Part shown: positions 1 through 12,882 of the stretch, one piece after another | Layout: every line of letters starts with the position of its first letter | Position numbering within the stretch: position 1 is the first letter of the stretch | From: Eimeria necatrix | Lineage: Eukaryota; Apicomplexa; Conoidasida; Eucoccidiorida; Eimeriidae | DNA: 25,000 nt | Assembly: GCF_000499385.1 (NCBI RefSeq) | Contig: NW_013653619.1 | Location: 1-25,000, forward strand | Direction: 5' to 3' | Notes under the pieces: generated by a model | Seen by the model: only the letters and a program-made list of their open reading frames with translations | Databases searched by the model: none | What the model was told of the DNA's origin: nothing | Translations under genes and position numbers: made by a program

Positions 1-3000
1 GGATGCGGGTGGGCTTGGCAGACAAAGAGACATGCTATCAGGCATGAGCTCACTACGCCCTGTGTGCCTTCCGCACTTGCTAGGGGGCAAGCAGCTGGCA
101 CAATTGCATCCACTTTGTGTGTTGCTCCAAGAATAGCTATATAACTCATTTGGAGATTTGCTGCGCGCGCACTATGATGCTGCAGCATTGTCTCCAGGAA
201 CACTCCGCAGAATTCCTTGTGGCATCTACGTGATCCATCAGTGCGTTTTGCGACACCAACGCGCTTGAAAGGGACCAGATACTCCGCTGTACAGGCCTAA
301 GCTTAGCACTGCCTTTGTCTTGCGCGGCTAGTGCATCCAGAGGTCTCTCGCTTGTTTTTCGCATGTTTGTAACCGCGTAGGGTTAACCGCTTGATTTGCG
401 CTTCCTGCTCATCTTTAGCAAATTGCACGAAGCAGGCAACTGTGGGTTGCGTGCGTGTGAAGGTGGCAAATAAGTGTGTAGGAGGCTTTGGAAGCCTTGA
501 AGCGTTTGCTGTCGCACTTTCTGCAATGAGACAAGAAAGCCTATATTTGTTTGTTTCTTGCTCGCCATTGCTCACTCTTCGTTTGATTCTTCTGCTTTGA
601 GCGTGCCGTTTACACGTGAAAATCTGAATCAAAACTGATGAGCATACATGGGCCTAATCTAACTCCCAGACGTTTTGCTGCTCGTTGAAGGCACAGTGGA
701 CTGTGACGGTGGGTCATGTAGTTGCTCCTCTCTGTAGAGTATAACGTTGATTTGTTGAAGGTGGTGATGCTCACCTCACAGTGCTGAGGTTACTGAGGGT
801 TTTGCAGGACGTGTGTCAGTATACTGTGAATCGCGCATTAAAGGCTTTACTGTAGTAGGCATCCTTGAATCATTTTTTGCGGCTCAAAGGTGGTGGAATC
901 ATAATGCTGAGAACGCAGTGGGCTGGTATGTTTTGATGCTGCGAATAGTTAGTGGGTCGCCCATTTTCTCGGACGTGGTTGTACATCTTTATTGCGGGAG
1001 CAAGATCTAGCATCACTATCGCCGGTACTCTATATAATCGCGCATGCAGAAAATCTCAAAGGTAAACATGGCATTTACTCCTGTGATTACAAATTTATCC
1101 AGTTTTCGAATATGCGCCTCTGGATTCACATTCCCCTGCGTCTTGGATGTGTCATTGTATGGGCTGGTGCACTCAACTGCAGAAGCACATACGGCACTTA
1201 ACAGGCCTCAAAGTGGTCCGAAACTCCTCTAATTGAGGCAAATACCTTGTTATCATGTAGTCGCAATGTTTGTTTTGCGTTTCCAGGGCACGTGAACGCC
1301 TTCAATTTCGATGCAAATGCCGCAGCATTTTTGTAGACGGTATGTTAACAGATAAATCCGTCTGCGTATGCCTAGGGGATAGATTCTTTACTAGAGCATA
1401 AAAGCTGTGTATGCATTTAGTTGCATCGGTCAGTTAATCGAGAGCAGGCTTTTGAATGGATCAAGAGCGGAGTTCTGAGTGCGTGATGCACACCAAAAGT
1501 TCAACGCCATTAAGGCAGGTATTACAGGACCGAGTCGCCTAAATATTCTGTCATTATCAAACAGCAACAATCATACTTCATGATAACAAACACCATGAAA
1601 ATTCATTGACGGAAAAATTTTGTTTCCTGGCATGATCTATCAGGGCCTGTCGACAAGCAGAATGAAAGCATTTCATTTTCAGTCGGCAGGCCCAGTCTTC
1701 AGCTGCGCAGATGAACTTTCGCTGACAAATCGATTCGAAGTACCCTCAAGGAGCGCACGATTGCCCAAGCGTTAAGAGTAAACCTTCAATCTTATAAGAG
1801 AGACATTTTTTCGCTAACTTGGGGAGCAAACCTGTTTGTCACGTTTGTCAAATTGCTGCTGTGCTTAAGGTTGTGAGCAACTTGCTGAACAGCTTGTTCG
1901 CATCTCCAGGCAGATTATATAAGGGGAATGTGCGGTCATCTCAAGCCATGTGCAAGCTTTCGTGCTTCCTTGTGTTTGGAAACTAATGATCCTTCCAGCG
2001 CTTTCAAATTTTAGAGAGAACAGCGTCAACCAGCTTGAGAGGATCCACACATACTGTGTGGCACCAGACGCAAGGACGCGCTTACGCGTCTATCTGGGCG
2101 CTGCGGAGCGCCTATGAATTGCTTTGAACTAATGAACAAGCACAAAGGCTTTGAAACAAACTGCGAGTCGGACATGGACTTCATTGTGCTGCTTTTTTGT
2201 GAACGAATGATTTATTTGTTACTACGAGCAGTCTTTCACTTTCGCTGTGGATGTATTTCTCCGCGGCCATTCTATGTCGCAGCTCTCCATAATTCGCGCT
2301 GAAATCGAGCACAGAAAGTAGGTCTCTGGCGAATGGCTACTATCATGAGGCGAAGCGCCAAGCCTCATGAAGTGTAAACAGGCACGCTGTACCACTGCTC
2401 ACCTAGTCTAAACACTGATGGACTTTTCATGTTAATCGCTGAGTATTGTCCAGCAACTGATTAGCTCTCGCGCTACTTCATACGCAGCCGATCGCATATC
2501 GATGCCTATCATCTTTCGTGTTCCACATCGCACATCGGCACCGAAATGATTGCGTTTAGCGGTGGAAACTAAATTTGCATTTAGTGACTCTGAGTGCCCA
2601 CAAAAACAATTTGGTGTCGGTTTGTACCTTACTTCGTAGTAACACGGAGATTAGACGCCCATGGCATACAGCACCTCCAATGTGTCGCTTTTTCAATTGT
2701 CTTTTGCGTTGACAAAACATGTATGCGCGTGTTTTGCAATTTTGTACTATTGTTTGCTGCTTAAAGCATGCCTTTGCAAGACCAGGCGCTGCAGCTCGGG
2801 GCATTGTATATGCACCAGGACGTGAGGTAGCGCCTTTCGGGTTTTGAAAATATTGCACGCCCGACAGATATGCATCTAAACCTAATGTGTGCTAGGAAGT
2901 TTCGCAAACCATTCCTTCGGCTGCTGTTAGCTCGTTTGAGAGCAAAATGGTTGCAAGTTGATGCTTTGCACAGCGGAAGTGCACGCAATGATTCTTTGCG

Positions 3001-5774
3001 ACATCTTGCCTTTAAAAGCACGTTAAATAATTTGAAAGCCAATTCAGTGTTTGTGCGTAAACTTCCCGTGCTTTCTGAAGGGCCGTATTTCCTTTTATGG
3101 AACCGTAGCGCCTCACACAAATTAAAATGTTCTTATCCTTGGCTTAGCTGGTAAGCAAAACTCTGCTATATAGGCTTGCTAAGTAGCAGCGCCGATGTAG
3201 AGAGACTCAATAGTTGGGACTCCACGATATCGACCGTGTCAAAGGGCATGTATAACAGTGAATATAGGCGCCGCGGAAGTCATCGTATATTAAATTATCA
3301 TTTATACTATAATTTATTCTCCGTTTATGCCATTCTAACTCGGGCGAAGGGGTCAAGGGGTTCTTCAACATCTCACTGTGGACTTTGGGAATATTTTGGG
3401 AGTTGAAGATGAGTTGGAAAAAACTAAAGCATACTAAAGGGAGATGACGCTGCCTAGCTGGTCTCGTACCCTTCTTCTGTTGTATGTTCACTGAGCAAAT
3501 TTATTATTTCCGGGGATTTTTTGCCACTCCGGTGCTGCAGAATAAGGCCACAACTTGCAGCTGTGCTTATCTGAGGACTCACGTACAGTTAGAGTTTCGG
3601 TTTAGGCCTCCTTGTTCACTGCATGGTATATGTAGTCCGGATAAAACGTCTAACAAAAGGGAAACGCCGCAGGACTCCAAGGATGCCAGGTTCGCATAGC
3701 TATCTGAAGTCACTAATGTAAAAGTAAAACAGAACTGTAAAATCAGAAATCTTTAAAAGACAAATTATAACTGAGACAACTGCGGCCAAAGCTCGGCAAT
3801 ACACGCTGGCTTGCGATGCGAATAGGATTTTCGTCCCGGCTAAACCACTTAAGAAGCGGGAAAAAAAACGGGTGTTCCTTATAGGACTGTGGCCCAGTAT
3901 TGCTGACTTCATGCTACGTCTCACTTGTTCTTCCGCAGCAAGTACGTCGAATAAAAATAATCACACAAATATCTCAGTAGATCATACACCTGCCCCGCGG
4001 CTGAACTTTGTTGTGAATTGCTTTTGAGGCACCATTCGTGAAACCGCAGTATGTTTCGTGAGTAGTAGAGTCGTCAACGTGTGTCAAACATGCTTTACAG
4101 CAACATTAGTATCGTTATGCGTGGGTGTTTTCTGCTCTTCACATCCCTAGTTCATGATTTAAGAAGAATGGCTCGCCATTAACAGTGCCGAACTACTATA
4201 TGCTGCTGTTATTTGAAAGGCACTCACCGACCTGCTACATCTGATTCCTTCAGGATGTGCGCGTCTAAGCAAACAGCATTACTTCAAGTGCATGAGTGTT
4301 TTCTGAATCGTTCCGAATGTTCGGGGCACCGAAGAAAGCAATGCACTGTTAGGTAGTTGGTATGAACGCGTCTCCCCGTGTGTATATTCTGAGACTGTAT
4401 CGAGCCATTCTCTTTGTATCTCGATATCCACTCTGAGTGTATGCTTTAAGCCTAATCAGCTCCCTCATGTCAGCAGTCAAAGGGCGTAGAAGTTACAACG
4501 AATTTGTCGCAGACTCACTACAACGCCTTTACAACTTTTTGCAACATACTACAGGCTCCCGCCGCATTCATTAGGATTGAATGCCAAACGTTTACAAGAA
4601 GTGGCTTTATGGCTAAGTAATTAGCACTCACAAGGTGCAATTGCTTAGGGGATGCCATTTCTTCCCTACGCACATCATGTCGCTTTCACGGAAATTTGAC
4701 GTACTGTAATGCTGTCCCGTGCAGAAGGCAGTAAACGCTCTCAGAGATGCTTGGAAAGAACTATTTCAAGTAGATTTAAAGGTCATGCTAATCACGCGGC
4801 ACGTTGTACTCAAATAGTTTTGAAAAAATTTCGTTCCCATCAGCAGTTATTTGTTAAGAGCTCTGCAAGAAATACACGCGAGGCATTTGAATCTCGCGTG
4901 ATTCACTGTATCAGTCTGTGAGCTATTTCCCATTAAACTCAATGGAATCCCGAAGGTATATGCAAAGACTGCCAAAAGTGAAGAATACAGGCTTTCACAA
5001 TCTTGCTTGAAGCATCCATTCTCGCTCTCGAAAAGAACATGCAGCATCGGCGGATCCCGATTTTGACACCTATTACCGAATGCCCACAGCTTTTGCTTTT
5101 GCTCCGCTTCTACACTCGTACTCTTTTTTGAATGCCTTGGTATCTATCGGTTTTTCCTTTGCTTTTTGTGTCAAGCCGCAGGAGAGTCTGGCAAGAAATG
5201 TTGGCGTAGTTTCTTGGAGTGAGCAGACCGTTCCGGCAGATTGTTCGGTCTCATGAGTTGGACAAGCTTTTTACACATGGGCAAGGCAACTTTTTGAAGG
5301 GCTTGCGTTGCGATAAAGTTAAGGGTCGTCTGAAAAGGAGATAACTCATTTATTCACAGCTGGGGCGTTAGGAATGCAATTCACAAGTGCTAACTCGCAT
5401 TTGGATTGAGTCACCATAATTATTTTTGTGACTAATAATCCAAATTTTTGGTACGTCATTTAACGAGAAGAGACGCTTTAAGTTGATTTTGAAGGCCTTC
5501 AGCTGTTCACGATGCAAATTTTGAAACAATACTTAGTGTCAGCTATTTAACCATCTTGAAGCGGCCTGCGCTTACAGTAACTACCGAAGGACGCAGCGCT
5601 AGTGCTTTTCGTGATGATCCAGTCACTAGAAGTTGTGTATATGTTTGTAGAGTTCCCCTTTATATGCTGCAGATGCTTCCAGTGTGGCATTTCGTTTAGA
5701 CTGGTTTCATAAGCGACGCTTAGTTTTCTACACATACGACAGTCTGCTAAAAATACAGCAGCGGCACAGTTTAT
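1..5774. other. Feature-poor DNA, no gene supported
   Basis: No coding region can be supported in this stretch. Stops occur often in every frame and the open frames present stay near or below 120 codons, lack recognisable domains and overlap each other on opposite strands, as random frames do. One frame (2870-3154, plus, 94 codons) ends exactly where a GTAAGC donor-like hexamer begins (3152), but no partner exon or domain backs it. An AT-rich patch lies near 3285-3320. I saw no tRNA B-box in a plausible context, no rRNA-like block and no microsatellite of note. It could be intergenic or intronic. Confidence 0.6.
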
Positions 5775-5824
5775 TGTTTCATATCTGAATGATGCTTAAC
5801 TGTTTCATATCTGAATGATGCTTA
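5775..5824. repeat. Perfect 24-bp tandem direct repeat
   Basis: The 24-bp word starting TGTTTCATATCTGAATGATG and ending CTTA occurs at 5775-5798 and again at 5801-5824 with two bases (AC) between. Both copies are identical, so the duplication is recent or conserved compared with the decayed repeats elsewhere in the window. No coding frame crosses it. Slippage or a small insertion footprint are both possible. Confidence 0.9.
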
Positions 5825-8570
5825 CTGCAATATATCGTCCTTGTAGAAGACCAACGGAAAGCATGCTTTATGGCTTTGAAAATTAACAAGAGCTTAGCTT
5901 ACAGCTGTAGTCCGCCTCTTTTTTGGAATGCTAGTGCATGGTGTGAGAATCAGCCAAATTCTGCAGACACATTAGCTCACTGAGAGAGAAGCATAGTTTC
6001 CGTGCACCTTGAAAATGCGGAACAATGCGACAAGCAATGGTGTCTCGTCTACCGGCGTGTTGAGTGGTAGCTGCACCAATACATCTTCTAAAGGTTTCAG
6101 TGCTCCCAAAATCATAGGTCCAGGTTACTTCTGCGACTGCTCTTTTGACGTATTACGCATATGAAGATAAGTGTAAGAAGGCCGCTTTGCAAAGCCAAAG
6201 TGAGGTGAGCGCGGTTGATGCCTCCTGGGCGTTTTTTTCACCTTATGCAGGCCCGAAAAAGACCAACTCGCGCGATATTTTGTTTACCCAGTTTTGGTAC
6301 AGCCAAAAGCTACTATAGGTGCACCAAGACAAGAATTTGGAGAGAAACCAGGCTCTTAAGCTATTCGAGAGGGCTAAGCACAGAATGTTCCAGGTCGTGG
6401 GTCATTCTTTTACAAATGCAACCAAAGAAATTTCATAAAATCAGGAACTGCCTTTGAGTTTTTTTGTTTAATAAATATTTAATGCTATCTTACTGCATAG
6501 ACTAGGTTTTTATGTTAAGACGCTTTGAACAGAGTGTCTGTTAGGCACTAAGTGCAAGTCGTTGATTTGACAAGGACGCAAGGTGCAGGCTTCACGTAGA
6601 CTCTTCCGACGTGCCACAGATTGTGAGCCATCTAATAATTTGGCCTTAAAGTGGTGCACGCGTCAACAAATTAGGAGAGGTGGTGTCTAGGGCCCCAGCA
6701 GCCACTTCAACCACTGGGCGTTACTCCTAAAGCAGTTCTCTTATTGAAAAGATAGCAGCAGAACATGATGTATTCAGAGTGAATATAGTGAAAAATAAGA
6801 AGCCTTTGTAATATTCATTTCCGCTGCGGCTATCACTTGTGCGCTTCTTGTTTGGCTAACCACAATCTTACTACCGCGTGGACAGTGGCTAGTTGTTTGT
6901 CTTACTGAATTCAACTTTTGGCAAGCGAGGTGGTCTTGCTAAGTTCTCGGGGCTATCTAAATCCATAAGGATTTCACTTCAACGTTTTATATTTTGTGTA
7001 GAGCGGTAAAAATGCAAATTTTGTTTACTTTCCTGTTCCACCGCCCCATGTCAGGTTTGTCCGCGATGGCTGCATATGCAAACCCCGATATTTATTCAGC
7101 TTTAAAGCAGCACTTGATACTCCTCGCGAGCGAGACTCTTCATGCCTGTATGTGTGTGTGTGACTACGATGGTTCATATAACTGAACAATCGTGAATAGC
7201 CCTAATTACCTGCTCCGATGCAGGAAGTTCGTTGCAGCTTTTCATGGTCTCCAAAGGTCTAATGATCAGTGAAGCTTGTATTACGTTAAAATCCTGTGGT
7301 AGATGAGTGATGCCATACGTGTTGCTGCGTAGCTGGTGACTGCATTCTTCACCGCATTGAGTACAAACTTTATAGAGGAAGCCAGTGATTTCCGCTGCTG
7401 TATAACTTGAATAGATCCATCGGCACAGCCCTGGACTTGTGCAGTGTGAGCATGTGCCTATGCATGTTATTTTAAGATTAAATGCTGATTTCAAAATCCA
7501 TACGCAAATATATTTGGTTAGACTGGTAGTAAGTTAAATCAAACGCCTGCATCCGCACCAAGCAGGGGCATCATTTCAGCTGGTGGGTCTGTAGATATCA
7601 TATGTTGATGACTACGTTGGCAGCCGGCTCACTGCCTTGAAATATCGTTTGCAAAAGTTTTGTTTATGTAGAGTTCACTTAAGCATAGCAATGCCACAGG
7701 AATGAAGAGGTAAAGCGCGCGATTCTGTTCATATTCGCATTTTGCTCGCAGCACTCAGAAGCCTGCTTTCGATATACCGTTAGCTCTGTGGAACCTATTT
7801 TTTGTTATCTCTTTAGTTTTTTTCGCCTTACAAAGTTGAATTGTTTGAGGCACCTCACAATTTTTAGCCGGTCTCGATTCATCTGCTGTGACAAGGAGGA
7901 GTGAATTGTATAAACCAGTTACATACACAAATAGACGTTAGGGACGCCCGCACACTAAGCGTCCGATAAATTATTTAGTTCTAGCCTCTGCGCACTCGCA
8001 CCTCATTTCTAGACGATCTTTGTTTTGAGTGGCATGTACGGGCGTTTGGGCAGCAAGGTGCGATGGAATGTATGACCGGAAAAACAACAACCACTTGGGA
8101 TTTTGCGCCGTACACTTTCCACGTCATCCAATTTTTGAAAATTCCAGAGTACACAAATCCGTGGGCGGCAACGATACGATTCTTAGGGCCACGCAACGTC
8201 GTTTGCCTTTCCTCGTCAACTTAATCTAGATTTTATATCGCACCGCAACGCTTTCGCTTTTCAGATTGTGCGTTCGCATCTTTTATTTTCGGAACATTCT
8301 TGAGTTTATCTGCTTTAGAATGTGATATTGGGCTAACGATGGTAAGCTTTGCATCTTCGGTTTTTCGCCACATTTACTCCCACTGGCGGCCTCTCCATAT
8401 CTCCGAATATCCTTTGCATTTGGGGGGATTTGCATACTTCCAACTCACGTTTCACTTCGACCAAACATCAAAAAAATGTTGATGGCGTTTCTAGGTAGCT
8501 TTTTACCACTTCTTGTACACTGTGAGGAGTGCTTTGAACCGAAGGATGTGGGTGATACTAAGGGCAGGTG
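5825..8570. other. Feature-poor DNA, no gene supported
   Basis: Nothing gene-like is supported here. Open frames are short (about 105 codons at most) and mutually overlapping. The only simple repeat is a short TG run at 7147-7162. At about 7545-7600 a stretch loosely resembles part of the duplicated blocks at 8571-9118 and 9971-10505 (shared wording around CATTTCAG..TGGTG.GTC), which may be a third, more decayed copy, but the match is too short to annotate separately. Confidence 0.55.
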
Positions 8571-9118
8571 ACTTCATACGCTTGCGCCCGTCTATATATG
8601 TATGTATACATAACTACTCGTGTTTGTATATATCTGAACACAATGCTGGGCATTTGTGTAGGTAGGGGCAAGCTGCCCTTTGATAAATCCAGCTTCCTAC
8701 TGGATGCTTCGCACGCCACAAAAGCCTGATCTGAGCTATTCCATGTGAGGTTCGTGCATTTTGGGGGAATTACTCCGTTGTAGTTTTACTCTAACGAGTC
8801 ATGCTTGTGCACTTCAGCAGTTGGATGCTTGGGCGTTTCTTCCCCTGCCTCTCAAAATACGAATTCCTTAAAGATTGCGTTTGCAAGCGTACGCTCATTC
8901 CAAAGCCACCAAAGCTACCTTAATTTTTCTCCTTCATCATACCGCCTCTTGCGGTAGTAGAAAGGCTCCAGCAGGCAGCGATGCGTTTTCAGCTAGTGGG
9001 TCCCTCTGTGTTAAACGTCTCCTGAGGAATTGTTTCGACAGTATTCAGCACCTATTTTGCCTAGATAGTTGCGCTGTTGCTTACTCCGTAACTTTTGCCA
9101 AAATATTTGGTTTCTGAT
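8571..9118 (+). repeat. Diverged long repeat, copy A
   Basis: This block can be aligned by eye, in the same orientation, to 9971-10505. Anchors are GGCAGGTG..TTCATAC near the left end, TAGG.GCAAG..GCC near 8664, a GTGGGTCCCTC-like word near 8997, and GCCTAGA.AG..TCGC near the right end, where 16 of 21 bases match. Divergence is substantial with several small indels, so the duplication is old. An 80-codon frame (8875-9117) lies inside but is closed by stops in copy B, so it is probably not coding. An AT-rich TATA/TATG stretch (8591-8632) is present in this copy but not in the other. No terminal inverted repeats were seen. Confidence 0.65.
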
Positions 9119-9550
9119 ATTGAAAGGAATGCACACTTCAGCTTTGTCTGAAAAGATTACAAAACCCGCGTCGCACTGTCGCGCCTGTTAAGCAGTGCTA
9201 AATGCCCCAGAACGAGTGCGTCTGCCTATGAAAAATGCGGCAGCGCCAACGCGTTCGAAGGCAAAAATGAAAACTCTGATAATACAGTGTATCAGTGGAG
9301 CTGGGTGACAGCACCAAAAACGGCAGCGTCGGAAGGGATTTTCTTTGAGGCTTGCGATCGAATTGTTGCACATTTGTTTCTTTGTTTTGCGGGCTGGCCA
9401 GGAACATCTACTAATTTTTCAAATCAATGTGAAACTAAAGAACGTTCTTCCTGGCGCACATTGCTTTGGACAGAATATGGTAGACAAAGTAAAAAGCACA
9501 GGTGCACGCTAGTTTGTCATCAAGTTGAATATGCAAAATTTCCACCATCG
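9119..9550. other. Spacer between repeat blocks, no gene supported
   Basis: This stretch separates copy A from the 205-bp tandem pair and has no counterpart I could find after copy B. A frame of 100 codons (9287-9589, plus) runs through it into the first tandem unit, but it has no recognisable domain and its length is expected by chance. Confidence 0.5.
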
Positions 9551-9760
9551 GTGGCACTACAACTGCAGAACGTATGTCTCGCTTTGTGATACACCGTGAT
9601 CAGCGTGAAGGAGAGAACCATGGTGCGAGCTGCAGCTTTTTCTCGACACTTTAGTATCATCTGCAACAGTGCCCCTTAACGTTGTAACCTGCAAGGTGCT
9701 GCTGAACGTGACCCGTTTGCTTTTCCGTTTCTCACTCGCATTTCAGGTGGCTCTGGGAAA
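9551..9760 (+). repeat. Tandem repeat unit C1 (about 205 bp)
   Basis: This is the first of two adjacent, diverged units. Shared landmarks in order are GTATGTCTCGCTT (GTGCGTGTCGCTT in C2), an 8-base match GATCAGCG at 9598, AGCTGCAG, AGTGCCCC, GTGCTGCTGAAC and a TCACTC..GGTTCTG-like tail. Landmark offsets between units run from about 196 to 209 bp, so small indels have built up. Neither unit keeps a common open reading frame. Confidence 0.75.
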
Positions 9761-9970
9761 GTGATTTACAATCGCAGGAAGTGCGTGTCGCTTGGTGAAA
9801 CACTATGATCAGCGTAAGGCTGAACATCAAGATGCAAGCTGCAGTTCATTTGCCATACCTTACTAGTGCCCCGTAATCTTGTGACGTGGAAAGTGCTGCT
9901 GAACTTACGTCATTCCTTTTTTCAAAATCCCACTCACAGTTTAAGTGGTTCTGTGAAAAATGATTTTGTC
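9761..9970 (+). repeat. Tandem repeat unit C2 (about 205 bp)
   Basis: This is the second unit of the pair, directly abutting C1, with GATCAGCG at 9807 and GTGCTGCTGAAC at 9893. It ends where the second long block (copy B) begins. Sequence just left of copy A (about 8480-8570) has a weak likeness to the C tail, so the original duplicated unit may have been C plus A, about 1.4 kb long. Confidence 0.75.
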
Positions 9971-10505
9971 CGCGGCCAGGTGCCTCATGCCATTTCTCCT
10001 CATTGACTAATATGTTGTCGGCATCCCCATAATGTCTCTGTCAGGAGCTCGTGCAGCTAGGAGCAAGTCGCCTTTTGCAATGCCTGAAAATTCTAATTAG
10101 AACACGAAATCTCTCAAGCGTGGATTCACGTAATCTAGGAGCACATCACTTCAATGTAAATCTGCAGTGGCACACAGAGTGACTGCATGCTTCAGCGCTT
10201 GGACGTTAAGACGTTCCTTCCCTCACCTCCACAGGAAAAAGATCTACGAAAATCGCTTCTGTTCGCCTTTCTCTTTTAACGTTGCCGAAGTTATCTTCCT
10301 GCTGCTTTAACCTCTTGCCTTTGTAATAGCGCTTCGTTAAGGAGCAGACAAACATCAGCAGCCAGTGATACCATTTCAGATGGTGTGTCCCTCAGTATCA
10401 ACCCCCGCTTAAGCCTTTGTCTTGATAGTATTTAGCGTCTGCATAGCCTAGACAGCTTCGCCTTTGTACTGCCCGAAGTGCTTGGCAAAATGTCATTTTG
10501 GAGGT
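9971..10505 (+). repeat. Diverged long repeat, copy B
   Basis: This is the counterpart of 8571-9118 in direct orientation, offset about 1.39-1.40 kb. The right end matches well: GCCTAGACAGCTTCGC at 10446 against GCCTAGATAGTTGCGC at 9059. Stops interrupt the frame that is open in copy A, which argues against a conserved protein. Its nature is unknown: it could be a decayed mobile element or a segmental tandem duplication. Confidence 0.65.
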
Positions 10506-12399
10506 TTAAACTTGTCGGGCTACACAGTGGGCTGATGTGCTCAACTCCACAAGCAGTTGAACAGCGCAAGATCGCTGAAGCTCTTGTCTGTGGAATTTTA
10601 TTACCATTCTTAAAAGGGTTTTCCTCTTGCATTCAAGCGCCCCAACATTTTTGAGATGGCGCATCACAAAACGGTAATTGCTGCGGGCAACAGCTAAGCA
10701 TAATAGCCTGTCGTGATAAACCTAGGCGGCATTTTTCACGCTGTTTAAAGGTAGAACCTGAGTGAAATTTTTGTTCTCCCTGAAATCTCAAGCACATAGG
10801 AGAGAAAAGGCAAGGCGTGGCCGTGAAAGGAAGGCTCTCATCAGCGCAAACTCCAAATTTTTCTAGGAGGTATTATACAGGTTGCGATCCTCTGCCTCGC
10901 ACAACATCCCAGGGTGTGAGTTCAAAACCGTTCTCTACGTGCCGAGGTCTTTGGAGGTTGGGAAAACAATTCGAGTACCAGCGGAGCCGTGCAGAAGCAT
11001 TACAGGGCGTATTTTCGTGTGCAACATTTCTCAAACAACTCCCTAGATATTTGGTGCACTACATAAACGGCAGGGCAGTGGCTTTCGTTTGTAAAAGCAA
11101 AAGCTTTTGGTGACGTTTCAACGTGCATTACCGCGGTTGCCTTATCTTTTAGATACAGCAACTGCATAAGTGCATGCTGGTATGCTTCCAAGGTGTAAAT
11201 AAGGCAAACACGTCATCATCGGTGGTTCCTTCGTTGCAGGATGTACGGCTTGGTTGGCGATGCGCCGGACGTGGGATGCGGTTCTGCTCTTTTTCTTGGG
11301 CCTCCATGCGTACCCATCTGCGCGTAGGAGCTCTAAGTGTAGCTGAAGAACCAAGTGCACATCTCTCAGCGTGGGCCTTTCTTGCTCGAAGTGACTCTAG
11401 GAGCTGTCTGCATGCTGGTAAAAGACGGTTTCCCACACCTTTGTTGAGTTTTTAATGATGACGCTGTTGAGGCAAAATACGCCTTCAGAAAGTCTCACAT
11501 GGTTTCTATGAAGATGCTGCAGACACCATGATCTTGACACATAATGCGGGCAGTTCAACTCCCCCTATGAGGTATTTTAATATTGGCGAACGTCATTGTC
11601 TCTCCGCAAATAGAGCTAATGCTTTTATTGCTGGCGGACATTTCGGTACAAGCCTCCACCATGAGAAGGCAGAACTTAAATGCCCCGACAAGGGCACTTG
11701 TTGCGCGCTTATTTTCGCTAGCTTCATGCCTTACTTCGTGCTTTGCCGAACACAAAGCTACTACCAATAAGAACTGTATAAGAGGTGTCAATGGCTACAA
11801 ATAAGAGCGCAATAGAGGCAAAAGAAGCTGTTAAGTCCCTCGCATCGGCACTTCTGCTGCTTTTCAGCGGAATGCGCTCGTGGGCCAGCTCCATAGAGAC
11901 ATGGAAGCAACAGTGCTCTCCGTGCAGCGGATGAGGTCGCCTGCCAAATTGTCCTTTGTTTTTGCACTGCTCTCATCGTCTCGGCGGGAGCTTGCTCTTT
12001 GCGCTTTGCATGTGACTCTCTTTCTATATGTCTCCTTCCACAGCATCATGTGGTGGACTGTCGCCCGTTGCAAGCGTGCAGCTCTTCGTAGAGCTTTAAC
12101 GAAATTTTATCAGCCGTTCATTTTCGGTCCTTATTGTCGTCCATTCTGTGCATGATGGAGAAACTCTTAAATGTTTGCCGAGCCAGCAACAGAGCATAGA
12201 TGGCTCACCTATACTGCAGACGATTCCATTGATTGCAGAGCGAAGTGTATCACCTAAAAAGGGAAGCTTTTCAAGCATATCCGCTCGAAAGCCCATTTTG
12301 TGGGTAACTAACCACAGAAATTGCAGTGTGAAATCCCTGCTGCAGAGATCGTGTTCAGCGTACTGACCAGATTTTGCTCCCGACCTTACAATATTATCG
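10506..12399. other. Feature-poor DNA, no gene supported
   Basis: I see no supported gene or RNA. Several frames of 60-100 codons overlap on both strands between 10,800 and 12,160, a pattern typical of non-coding DNA with locally fewer stops. A minus-strand frame of 151 codons (12551-12096) opens with TTG, not ATG, and part of it runs through the duplicated block, so I do not call it. Confidence 0.55.
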
Positions 12400-12882
12400 C
12401 TGGTAGGCATTGGTTTTCGGCATAGGCCGACATGAACGCGTCCTTGTCGTTGGCTTTGATTGTTTCGTCTGACGGCGATTGAAATGTTTACAACGCACTG
12501 TGATACAGTGCGGATCAATTTTTGTTGGAGCTGAAATTCGTAAAATGCCAAGTTGAAGTGAAGTTAGCCCAGCCACTTGTGCAGTGCTCTGCCTTTCTCC
12601 GCCATACGAAGTCAAGCACGAGAGGCTGCACACTCTGCACACTCTACTGCTCCCTTCATTTTGACGACATACAGGTGGTGCGTTCAATCAAAGCAAATGC
12701 ATGGCGCTATGGAAGCGTGCGACAGCCTTTAAAGCCGCTCTCAGCTGCTCCAGCACGACAGTTTTTCGTTCGCAACATTTGTTACCTTTAGCACCCTGCA
12801 GCTTTATCCGAAATGTGTCTTGCAGCAACCAGAGCTTTTACCAGACCCGCTTCTGTCCCCATGCCGGCTGCAGTGGCGATGG
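12400..12882 (+). repeat. Long direct repeat, copy 1 (about 485 bp)
   Basis: This aligns along its whole length to 13338-13828 (offset about 940 bp). The best-kept parts are 12642-12719, with 70 of 78 bases identical to 13580-13657, and the segment from 12793, which carries CACCCTGCAGCTTTATCCGA and matches roughly nine bases in ten. Similarity fades beyond both ends and may extend to about 12330 and 12930. In the frame open in copy 2, this copy has several stops (for example near 12412, 12469 and 12552), so it is not a functional coding copy. Confidence 0.85.

Noticed and set aside
8591..8632. TATA/TATG-rich stretch as promoter or origin
   Set aside because: Simple AT microsatellite character, no gene nearby, and absent from the homologous block at 9971-10505.
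12096..12551. Minus-strand frame of 151 codons
   Set aside because: It opens with TTG, overlaps the decaying duplicated block and lacks any recognisable motif; its length fits chance.
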